Shown here: piece by piece, positions 1 through 5,437 of the stretch
Numbering within the stretch: the stretch's first letter is position 1
How the letters are laid out: each line of letters opens with the position of its first letter
Source of the DNA: Chlamydiota bacterium
Lineage (GTDB): Bacteria; Chlamydiota; Chlamydiia; Chlamydiales; Rhabdochlamydiaceae
Assembly: GCA_027348355.1 (NCBI GenBank)
Contig: DAIEPN010000205.1
Coordinates: forward strand, 1-5,437
Direction of reading: 5' to 3'
Length of the DNA: 5,437 bases
Notes under the pieces: generated by a model
Databases searched by the model: none
The model's input: the letters and a program-made list of their open reading frames with translations, nothing else
What the model was told of the DNA's origin: nothing
Made by a program: the position numbers and the translations under genes

Positions 1-6
1 AGGAGG
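1..6 (+). promoter_or_regulatory. Shine-Dalgarno site of the M32 carboxypeptidase gene
   Basis: AGGAGG is a perfect match to the anti-Shine-Dalgarno core and lies five bases before the ATG at 12. It fixes that ATG as the start and indicates a well-translated message. The promoter lies outside the window to the left, so it cannot be said whether this gene is first in its transcript. Confidence 0.9.
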
Positions 7-11
7 CCCCT

Positions 12-1535
12 ATGGATCTGGATGTGCAAAAGCTTTATCAAAAAGTACACAATCTTTCTAAAAAAACTGAGCTTTTAGGTTCCATAGATCAACTCCTTAG
101 CTGGGATAGAGAAACCCATCAACCTATTTCTGCAAACGATATACGCAGCCTGCAAATCGAAGAACTTACAACCAGAATTCATAAAGAAAGAACAAGTCCA
201 GGCTTTGCAAAAGCCCTATCTTCTCTGATCGACTTAGAAACAGCTGCAATCCTTCATACAAGCCTTAAGCCTTCTCAGATTGTAGCTCTCAAGCTATGGA
301 GAAAAAATTACCTAAAGGCAAAAAAACTTCCCGCTTCTTTTGTGGCCAAATTCGCAAATGCTGTCTCAAACGCAACAAATGTATGGTCGATTGCTAAGCA
401 GCAGAATGACTTTGCCAAATTCGCCCCATTTCTACAGCAAATTGTGGACCTATCTAAAAAGAAAACAGACATTTTGGGGTATTCTGATCATCCCTACGAT
501 GCTTTAATTGATGACTATGAGCCGGGCACTACAACAGCCATGCTCATCCCCCTTTTTGCAGATCTTAAATCAGACCTTAAAAGTCTTTTACAAGGGCTCT
601 CTACTAAAGCAATGGATGTAACCCCATTTCCAAAAGGAAATTTCCCTATTTCATTACAGAAGGATTTTTCATATGAGCTTTTGGACTCCATGGGCTTTCC
701 AAAAGGCTCTTTCAGTTTAGACGAAGCAGAGCACCCTTTCTGCTGTGGAATCCATCCGACAGACATTCGAATGACCACCAAAATTTATCCAAGCGATATA
801 ATCAGCAATATTTTCTCTGTCCTTCATGAAGGAGGTCACGGCCTCTACCATATGAACCTTCCCGAAAAAGAATTTGGATCACCTATATGTGAATCCGCAT
901 CGCATGGCATGGATGAGAGCCAGTCTAGATTTTGGGAAACAATCATTGGACGCAGCCTACCATTCTGGAAACATTTTCTTCCCAAACTCAAAACAGTTTT
1001 TCCAGAACAACTCTCTTCTCTTACCCTCCCGGACTTTTATAAAATGATCAACCAAGTGCAGCCTACCCTTATTCGGATTCACTCGGATGAAGTGACCTAC
1101 TCTCTACATATCATTGTCCGTTTTGAAATAGAGAAAGGTCTCATCGAAGGTTCGATCAAAGTAAAAGATCTTCCCGAAATATGGAAAGTCAAGATGAAAG
1201 AATATGTAGGGATAGTCCCTCCTACTGATACAGAAGGATGTCTGCAAGACATTCACTGGTCAGCCGGCCTACTTGGGTACTTCCCCTCCTATACACTTGG
1301 TAATTTATATGCTGCCCAAATCTTTGGTGCTTTTGAGAAGAAATTCCCAAATTGGGAGGACCTTGTTGCAAAAGGAGACCTTCTTTTCATTAAAGATTTT
1401 TTACACAAAAATATCCATCAGTATGGAAGAGAGTTTGCCCCATCAGATCTGATTGTAAAAATTACAGGGCAGCCTCTTCAAGCTACGCCCTATGTAAGCT
1501 ATCTTAGAAAAAAATTTAGTCAAATCTATCAATGA
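12..1535 (+). CDS. M32 family metallocarboxypeptidase (thermostable carboxypeptidase 1 / Taq carboxypeptidase type)
   Basis: This 507-residue protein is a zinc carboxypeptidase that removes C-terminal amino acids from peptides, with broad specificity in the family. No signal peptide or membrane segment is seen, so it should act in the cytoplasm. Its length matches the family norm of about 500 residues. The M32 motifs appear in order: an N-terminal SWDRETHQP block (30-38), HPF (241-243), DIRMTT (251-256), the zinc-binding HEGGH (272-276, with His272 and His276 as ligands and Glu273 as catalytic base), DESQ (301-304, with Glu302 as expected third zinc ligand), IRIHSDE (354-360) and GCLQDIHW (409-416). 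Two motifs deviate: the usual HESQ reads DESQ, and the usual ADE reads SDE. The ATG at 12 is supported by a perfect AGGAGG. The stop overlaps the next start by four bases, implying an operon with the exporter. A role in peptide recycling is inferred. Family assignment is secure. Confidence 0.96.
   Translation: MDLDVQKLYQKVHNLSKKTELLGSIDQLLSWDRETHQPISANDIRSLQIEELTTRIHKERTSPGFAKALSSLIDLETAAILHTSLKPSQIVALKLWRKNYLKAKKLPASFVAKFANAVSNATNVWSIAKQQNDFAKFAPFLQQIVDLSKKKTDILGYSDHPYDALIDDYEPGTTTAMLIPLFADLKSDLKSLLQGLSTKAMDVTPFPKGNFPISLQKDFSYELLDSMGFPKGSFSLDEAEHPFCCGIHPTDIRMTTKIYPSDIISNIFSVLHEGGHGLYHMNLPEKEFGSPICESASHGMDESQSRFWETIIGRSLPFWKHFLPKLKTVFPEQLSSLTLPDFYKMINQVQPTLIRIHSDEVTYSLHIIVRFEIEKGLIEGSIKVKDLPEIWKVKMKEYVGIVPPTDTEGCLQDIHWSAGLLGYFPSYTLGNLYAAQIFGAFEKKFPNWEDLVAKGDLLFIKDFLHKNIHQYGREFAPSDLIVKITGQPLQATPYVSYLRKKFSQIYQ
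1532..1535 (+). other. ATGA stop-start overlap (translational coupling)
   Basis: The ATG of the exporter (1532-1534) and the TGA of the peptidase (1533-1535) share bases. The 20 bases before the ATG are A/T-rich and contain no purine-rich ribosome site. This arrangement is typical of termination-reinitiation coupling and shows that the two genes share a transcript. Confidence 0.85.
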
Positions 1536-2734
1536 AGTCCCAGTTTCAAGATAACTATTTATTTCGTTTTTTTCCTTTGTTTTTAATTACCTATGAGTTT
1601 TGTACTAACATGTCAAATGACATGTATCTACCCGCCCTTCCTATCATTGCAGATGATTTTTTTGCTTCGATTAGTTTAGTCCAATTCACAATTGCAGCAT
1701 GGCTTGGAGGCAATACAGCCGTTCAACTTATTATCGGCCCCCTATCTGATCGCTATGGACGCCGTCCCATACTTTTGGGCGGTGGCATTCTATTTTTATT
1801 AGCAACACTCGGTTGCGCACTTGCACCTTCCCTTTCTTTTCTTATTTGTGCACGTTTTTTACAAGGGATCGGAGTATGTTCCATGATGGTTTCCGGATAC
1901 GCAAGCATACATGATTTATACGATGATCAGAAATCCATCCACATTTTGGTTTGGATGGGGACTGCAGCAGTCATTGCTCCCGCTATTGGACCTCTTCTTG
2001 GAGGATTACTCCTGCTCGTTACAGACTGGAGAGGTATTTTCTTTAGCCTTTTTGCCCTAGGGACCGCCTCAATACTCGCTCTATGGTTTAGTATGCCAGA
2101 GAGTACACAAGCGCAAAGCCAAGAGTCGCTCAAGATAAAATCCCTTCTTTCTTCGTATGGGAAAATTATTTCGAACTCATCTTTTATGATATCAGCCGCT
2201 TGCTTTGCATTTCTTTATGGTGGGATTATTGGATGGATTACCAGCTCCCCCTTCATTTTACTAGAAACCCTGCAGCTCACTCCGACAACATTTGGATATC
2301 TTCAAATTCCTGTTTTCGGCGGCTACATTGTAGGGGCTCAACTTGTAAAACCATTACTTGGAAAATCTGGAAAGGAAAAATTGATCTCCGTAGGGCTAGT
2401 ACTATCTTTGCTATCCGGGATCTTTCTTGTTATCTTTTCGTTGTTACTTCCAACTAGCTTCCTTTCTTTTGTTATTCCACTAGCCTGTTACTCAGTTGGT
2501 TTTGGCTTTGCCGCAGCTCCACTTAACAGAGTTACATTGACCTCTACAACAGAAAAAAAGGGAATGGCTATGGGGGTCTTTTACTTGACTATGACAGGTA
2601 TAGGAACTTTAGTAAGCGTAATTCTCAGCATCTCTCATGAATCCGTATTTTCTGTGAGTGTAGGCATTGGAGCATCCTCCTTAGCATCGTTTCTGTTAAA
2701 CAAGGTAAATTTAAGATTAACTAATGGAAAGTAG
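1532..2734 (+). CDS. Bcr/CflA-type MFS multidrug or metabolite exporter
   Basis: This 400-residue inner-membrane protein belongs to the major facilitator superfamily, drug:proton antiporter group with 12 predicted helices. The Bcr/CflA hallmark DMYLPALP lies at 30-37 at the end of helix 1. Motif A between helices 2 and 3 is GPLSDRYGRRP (69-79). A motif B-like RFLQGIG in helix 4 begins at Arg108. The antiporter motif C in helix 5 reads APAIGPLLGG (149-158). Length is typical (about 390-410). The start overlaps the upstream stop as ATGA, and no good Shine-Dalgarno sequence precedes it, so translation probably depends on coupling to the peptidase gene. Family members export drugs such as bicyclomycin and sulfonamides, or metabolites such as cysteine. 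The substrate here cannot be read from sequence. The partnership with a peptidase could point to export of an amino acid or peptide, but that is speculation. The protein ends in a short basic tail. Confidence 0.93.
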   Translation: MKSQFQDNYLFRFFPLFLITYEFCTNMSNDMYLPALPIIADDFFASISLVQFTIAAWLGGNTAVQLIIGPLSDRYGRRPILLGGGILFLLATLGCALAPSLSFLICARFLQGIGVCSMMVSGYASIHDLYDDQKSIHILVWMGTAAVIAPAIGPLLGGLLLLVTDWRGIFFSLFALGTASILALWFSMPESTQAQSQESLKIKSLLSSYGKIISNSSFMISAACFAFLYGGIIGWITSSPFILLETLQLTPTTFGYLQIPVFGGYIVGAQLVKPLLGKSGKEKLISVGLVLSLLSGIFLVIFSLLLPTSFLSFVIPLACYSVGFGFAAAPLNRVTLTSTTEKKGMAMGVFYLTMTGIGTLVSVILSISHESVFSVSVGIGASSLASFLLNKVNLRLTNGK

Positions 2735-2791
2735 TGAAGTTCCTTGCAAAATGAATCCTCTGGATACAGCCCTCAATCTATCCGTTAGTTT
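2735..2791. other. Convergent intergenic junction, no clear intrinsic terminator
   Basis: These 57 bases separate the rightward exporter gene from the leftward cotransporter gene. I see no GC-rich hairpin followed by a T run in either direction. The only structure is the left arm of a long-range inverted repeat that continues into the end of the cotransporter gene. Termination here may be factor-dependent or may occur inside the opposing gene. Confidence 0.6.
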
Positions 2792-2841
2792 CTAAGCAAA
2801 AATATCCTTTAAGGGAGTAAATTTTGAGCTCAAAACTAACG
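2783..2841. repeat. Inverted repeat with internal 14-bp palindrome at the convergent gene ends
   Basis: CGTTAGTTT at 2783-2791 is repeated exactly in inverted form as AAACTAACG at 2833-2841. The right arm overlaps the end of a perfect 14-base palindrome, TTTTGAGCTCAAAA, at 2822-2835. The arms straddle the stop codon of the leftward gene. It could form a weak stem in transcripts of either strand and so contribute to termination. The 41-base spacing and low GC make this uncertain, and the palindrome and outer arms cannot both pair fully because they share 2833-2835. Confidence 0.4.
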
Positions 2842-5026
2842 CTACAGAAGGAAATTCTCTAGAAAAATCAGTCATGGATCTTAGGTATTCTTGATATTCT
2901 GGAGTATTTTCATCGGAAGAAGGAGGTGCTAAACTAAGAAATACAAGACTTGCAGATTTGGAGAAAGTGGAAACATATTTAAGGTAATCTTTACTAGGAT
3001 CACCAGCGACTAAAATCTCGATCTGCATGGGGATTCTTCGCATTTGGCTTAGTTCCTGAAATTGATTGAATGCTTTCTGGCGATCTAACTCCGAATCTAC
3101 AAGAACTTTAAGACATATTTTTGACTTTTTCCAAAAAGAATTACGTGTAAGCATATAGGCAATCATCAGCATAAAATCCCCGTTTTCTTTGTGATAGGGG
3201 TGCCACCAGACATGCAGGTCTCCTAACGAAAATTTAGATTCTAAAGAGTCATTCTGACTGTTTAGAATAATCATGTTACAATCTCTTTGATACGTCTTGC
3301 GAATCACAAAAGAAAGATTTTCTAAATCATCATTTTTATGAATTCCACAAATGATCGTATTCGGTTTAAGGGGCCCGAGACCATAACTTTCTATCATTTG
3401 ATTCATGTTTAAATAGATTTTTTCTGCATAACTTACTTCTATTAAAGCCTGAATATTTTGTTGCTGTAGCTTTTGGATTAGATTTTTTTGAATCTCTCTT
3501 TTCTCAATTTCATTTTTAATAGGGGTTGTAGAAAAAGAAGCCATTGTGAAAAACCCTTTTCCTTGATTTACAGCTTGGGAAAATTGAAGCAAAGATCCAT
3601 CTGATTCTTTGGCAAAAACGAGAAAATGAGGCCTCCAAGATTTAGAAGTAGACTCGCCCTTGGCTAAATGATAAATAGCAAATCGAGAGAAAAAAAGTAA
3701 AATCCCTTCTCTAATATCTTTCCATGAACTTTGATGATTTCTTCTTAGAGAGATAAAATATATAGCACTCACAAATGCTAACGAAATCAGTGAATATCCC
3801 GGATCGATCATCATCATAACGATTAGACACAAACTTCCCGCAATAAGAGACACACTCCAATGAATTCGAAATCTTGGTCGCCAACTAGGATTGTCCATTA
3901 AAGTTTCTATGCCCGCAGAAAAATTTAACACTGCATAGCATATTAAACAAATCATCGTTAGTAGAGGAGCAATCAAATTGATACTTCCGTAATATATTCC
4001 AATGAGAGCAATTACACATGTTGTTAGTGTTGCAATACGAGGTTCCTCTGTTTGACCAAAATTTTTCCCAAAAAATTTCGGAACAACCCCATCTTCTGCC
4101 AAAGCTTGTAATGTTCGAGGGGCTCCAAGCAAACTTCCTAAAGCGCTGGAAATAGTAGCCCCCCAAATCCCAACAACGATTAATGAGGGAACCCTAGCAA
4201 TAACTTGCATGATAAAGGGATCCTTAATCAAAAGTTCGGAGGAAACATGAATAGACAAAAACCATGCAATAACCATGTAAATAATGTAGGCAATAGCAAG
4301 TGAAAGAATAGTTCCTAAAGGCAAGGATTTTCCGGGATGACGCAAATTTCCAGAAAGAGACACACTTGACTCAATTCCTGTCATTGCAGGAAAAAAAATT
4401 GCAAAAAGAGCCCAAAATCCCAATTTCGGAAAATTAGACTGAACAATTGGGGTTGGCGTAGCAAGCATATCCCCGCTTCCCATAAACAAAGAGGCAAACG
4501 AAGCAATAAGTAAACCAAAAATAATAAGTTGTACTTTAAGGGCCCCATTTAAAGAAAAATAAGCCAATACAGTAAGAGTAAGCAGAGTTCCTACACCTAT
4601 ATTGGTAACAGACAAAATAGGAAATAATGAATGCAAGGATTCAGCGAAACCTATGACACAAAATGCGATAGAAAGTGACTGTTTGAAATATAGAGGCAAT
4701 CCAAGAGCTGCTCCAATTTCAATACCGAGCGAACGAGATACAAGGTAATAAACTCCACCCTTTCCAACTACTATATTAGTTGAAATCGATGCCATAGAAA
4801 GGGTTGTTAAAAATGCAATTAAAGAGGCAAAAGTAATCAACAAAAATGAAGTCACAATTCCAGCCTGACCTACAATCCAACCTAAACGAAGAAATATAAT
4901 AACTCCAAAAATCATGAGGATACTAGGAACAAAGACTCCTAAAAAAGTACCAAACCCCTGGTTTGCATCTTGAACTGGGGCTTTGTTCTCCAATTCACTA
5001 TCTATAGAATTTGTTATTGATGACAT
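2792..5026 (-). CDS. SLC12-like cation-chloride cotransporter (APC superfamily) with C-terminal cytosolic domain
   Basis: This 744-residue membrane protein resembles eukaryotic NKCC/NCC/KCC transporters, which move chloride with sodium and/or potassium. About 12 helices span residues 28-430. SLC12 blocks include LMIFGV with LGWIVGQAG (helix 1, 37-56), GGVYYLVSRSLG (from 90), VIGFAES (helix 3), FFPAMTGIESS then SGNL (helix 6, 211-227), SSALGSLLGAPR with LQALAEDGVVP (helix 8 onward, 293-316), CYAVLNFS (helix 10) and NPSWRPRF (379-386). The cytosolic part (about 438-744) keeps SLC12 C-terminal landmarks: WRPHFLVF near 464 and DLHVWWHP near 603-610. I chose the ATG at 5026 because AAGGG lies five bases ahead of it. 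A GTG at 5032, two codons upstream in frame, overlaps that ribosome site and is less likely. The gene is monocistronic as far as visible and converges on the exporter gene. Family is secure, but ion specificity is not; a generic amino acid permease label would be less precise. Confidence 0.92.
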   Translation of the reverse strand: MSSITNSIDSELENKAPVQDANQGFGTFLGVFVPSILMIFGVIIFLRLGWIVGQAGIVTSFLLITFASLIAFLTTLSMASISTNIVVGKGGVYYLVSRSLGIEIGAALGLPLYFKQSLSIAFCVIGFAESLHSLFPILSVTNIGVGTLLTLTVLAYFSLNGALKVQLIIFGLLIASFASLFMGSGDMLATPTPIVQSNFPKLGFWALFAIFFPAMTGIESSVSLSGNLRHPGKSLPLGTILSLAIAYIIYMVIAWFLSIHVSSELLIKDPFIMQVIARVPSLIVVGIWGATISSALGSLLGAPRTLQALAEDGVVPKFFGKNFGQTEEPRIATLTTCVIALIGIYYGSINLIAPLLTMICLICYAVLNFSAGIETLMDNPSWRPRFRIHWSVSLIAGSLCLIVMMMIDPGYSLISLAFVSAIYFISLRRNHQSSWKDIREGILLFFSRFAIYHLAKGESTSKSWRPHFLVFAKESDGSLLQFSQAVNQGKGFFTMASFSTTPIKNEIEKREIQKNLIQKLQQQNIQALIEVSYAEKIYLNMNQMIESYGLGPLKPNTIICGIHKNDDLENLSFVIRKTYQRDCNMIILNSQNDSLESKFSLGDLHVWWHPYHKENGDFMLMIAYMLTRNSFWKKSKICLKVLVDSELDRQKAFNQFQELSQMRRIPMQIEILVAGDPSKDYLKYVSTFSKSASLVFLSLAPPSSDENTPEYQEYLRSMTDFSREFPSVALVLSSKFTPLKDIFA

Positions 5027-5031
5027 TTTCA

Positions 5032-5036
5032 CCCTT
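5032..5036 (-). promoter_or_regulatory. Ribosome binding site deciding the cotransporter start
   Basis: On the minus strand AAGGG is followed by TGAAA and then ATG (5026-5024), a spacing of five bases. The in-frame GTG at 5032-5030 begins with the last G of this site, leaving no spacer, so the site favours the ATG. Confidence 0.6.
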
Positions 5037-5044
5037 TTTAAAAA

Positions 5045-5079
5045 TTCGTATTGCTATTAGTAGCTTGAACTTTCGTATT
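5045..5079. repeat. Direct repeat of TTCGTATT in the cotransporter leader
   Basis: TTCGTATT occurs at 5045-5052 and again at 5072-5079, 27 bases apart start to start, between the start codon and the promoter candidate. The second copy lies inside the TTGAA-N8-TTCAA dyad. No function is known; it could be a binding site or chance. Confidence 0.3.
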
Positions 5080-5091
5080 CAAATATGAGTA

Positions 5092-5121
5092 AAGATAAAA
5101 TGTGAATTTAAAGAAATTCAA
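5092..5121 (-). promoter_or_regulatory. Weak sigma-70-like promoter candidate for the cotransporter gene
   Basis: On the minus strand TTGAAT (5121-5116) is followed after 18 bases by TATCTT (5097-5092). Each hexamer matches four of six consensus positions. Transcription would begin near 5085, giving a leader of roughly 60 bases. In DNA this AT-rich such matches arise often by chance, so this is only a candidate. Confidence 0.25.
5103..5120. repeat. Perfect 7-bp dyad in the cotransporter leader, possible operator
   Basis: TGAATTT (5103-5109) and AAATTCA (5114-5120) are exact inverted copies separated by four bases. The element overlaps the candidate -35 hexamer and lies in the spacer of the proposed promoter, a position where a repressor could act. 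Looser dyads of similar composition lie on both sides: TTGAA-N8-TTCAA at 5065-5082 and AATTGA-N8-TCAATT at 5149-5168. AT-richness raises the chance of coincidence. Confidence 0.35.
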
Positions 5122-5303
5122 CAAAACATCTAAAAGATCTAACGACTTAATTGATTCATTTTTCAATTCTTTAATCCTTATAAGTTTATTTCACAGCTCC
5201 AAAAAAATCTATAAAAATAGGAAGAAGCGGCTTTCTAAAATATTAAAACCCCTTCCAAATTGACTTGGAAATATACCAAACCCACAAAACATCGATGAAA
5301 TAA

Positions 5304-5437
5304 CTAGACTACACTTTCGCAAGTAGAGTAATTGAAGCATCTGCTTTAGCATCCCTTTTATTAAATATGGCTCGAAAAAAACGAAGACCAAAATCAAGAA
5401 ATATAAAAGAGAAAAAGAAGAGCAACTACAGAAAAAG
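5304..5437 (+). other. Open frame running off the right edge, basic product or gene remnant
   Basis: After a TAA at 5301-5303 the frame stays open to the window end. The first ATG is at 5367 and would begin MARKKRRPKSRN, continuing rich in Lys and Arg, but no Shine-Dalgarno sequence precedes it. The stretch just before the ATG encodes EASALASLLLN, which resembles GASSLASFLLN near the C-terminus of the exporter at 1532-2734. It may be the start of a small basic protein, the tail of a decayed transporter copy, or simply purine-rich non-coding DNA. I do not recognise a family. Confidence 0.2.

Larger units (their letters stand above)
5033..5366. other. AT-rich non-coding leader region
   Basis: No convincing gene is seen in these roughly 330 bases. 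Besides the leader repeats and promoter candidate listed separately, it contains a small hairpin with arms TTCCAA (5253-5258) and TTGGAA (5265-5270). On the minus strand this hairpin is followed by GGGG and a T-rich run, a very weak terminator-like arrangement that could end a leftward gene lying outside the window. A leftward frame at 5209-5397 has no family resemblance and a composition expected from AT-rich DNA. Confidence 0.55.

Noticed and set aside
515..781. Leftward 88-codon open frame
   Set aside because: It lies wholly antisense to the M32 peptidase gene across motif-bearing codons, has no recognisable family, and is best explained as a shadow.
1927..2133. Leftward 68-codon open frame
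   Set aside because: It is antisense to the exporter gene and shows no domain or ribosome site of its own.
2200..2457. Rightward 85-codon open frame
   Set aside because: It sits in another frame inside the exporter gene, whose own frame encodes clean membrane helices here; the product has no family resemblance.
3885..4166. Leftward 93-codon open frame
   Set aside because: It is an alternative frame of the cotransporter gene covering helices 8-10, which are well conserved in the main frame.
5253..5270. TTCCAA/TTGGAA hairpin as an intrinsic terminator
   Set aside because: The stem is only six base pairs, and the T run on the minus strand is interrupted and preceded by GGGG. It is too weak to call, and no gene ending here is visible.
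5209..5397. Leftward 62-codon open frame rich in Phe and Leu
   Set aside because: Its composition follows from the AT-rich strand, it has no recognisable motif, and it overlaps the purine-rich stretch on the other strand. It is not supported as a gene.
1..5437. A hidden defence, CRISPR, toxin-antitoxin or mobile element
   Set aside because: No spaced repeats, transposase, integrase, nuclease or toxin-like frame was seen on either strand. The three genes are ordinary transport and peptide metabolism families.

Overview
The window carries three complete, recognisable protein genes and an AT-rich flank. The gene style is bacterial: a Shine-Dalgarno sequence sits ahead of the first gene, the first two genes overlap by four bases (ATGA), and the coding frames are compact and intron-free. 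Base composition is moderately AT-rich, and the leader at the right is more so. A low-GC bacterium combining an M32 carboxypeptidase, a Bcr/CflA-type exporter and a full-length SLC12-like cation-chloride cotransporter would fit an intracellular or amoeba-associated group such as the environmental Chlamydiae. That assignment is inference, and no marker gene is present to prove it.

Layout: positions 12-1535 (+) encode a zinc-dependent M32 carboxypeptidase. Its stop codon overlaps the start of a 12-helix Bcr/CflA-like MFS drug/metabolite exporter at 1532-2734 (+), so the pair is almost certainly one transcript. A convergent junction of 57 bases follows. The long leftward gene at 2792-5026 (-) encodes a cation-chloride cotransporter homologue (SLC12/APC superfamily) with a 12-helix transport domain and a C-terminal cytosolic domain. 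The remaining ~400 bases (5033-5437) hold its AT-rich leader, with several short dyads and a weak promoter candidate, and a purine-rich stretch with an open frame that runs off the right edge.

Functionally, the peptidase would trim C-terminal residues from peptides in the cytoplasm. The MFS protein would export a small compound by proton antiport. The opposing gene would move chloride together with a cation. Only the first two are linked by transcription. I found no mobile element, CRISPR array, tRNA, rRNA or defence system, and no evidence of a new multi-gene system. The most interesting points are the complete eukaryote-like SLC12 architecture in a bacterial setting, its cation-site residues (sodium-site serine pair kept, potassium-site tyrosine replaced), and a substitution in the HESQ motif of the peptidase.
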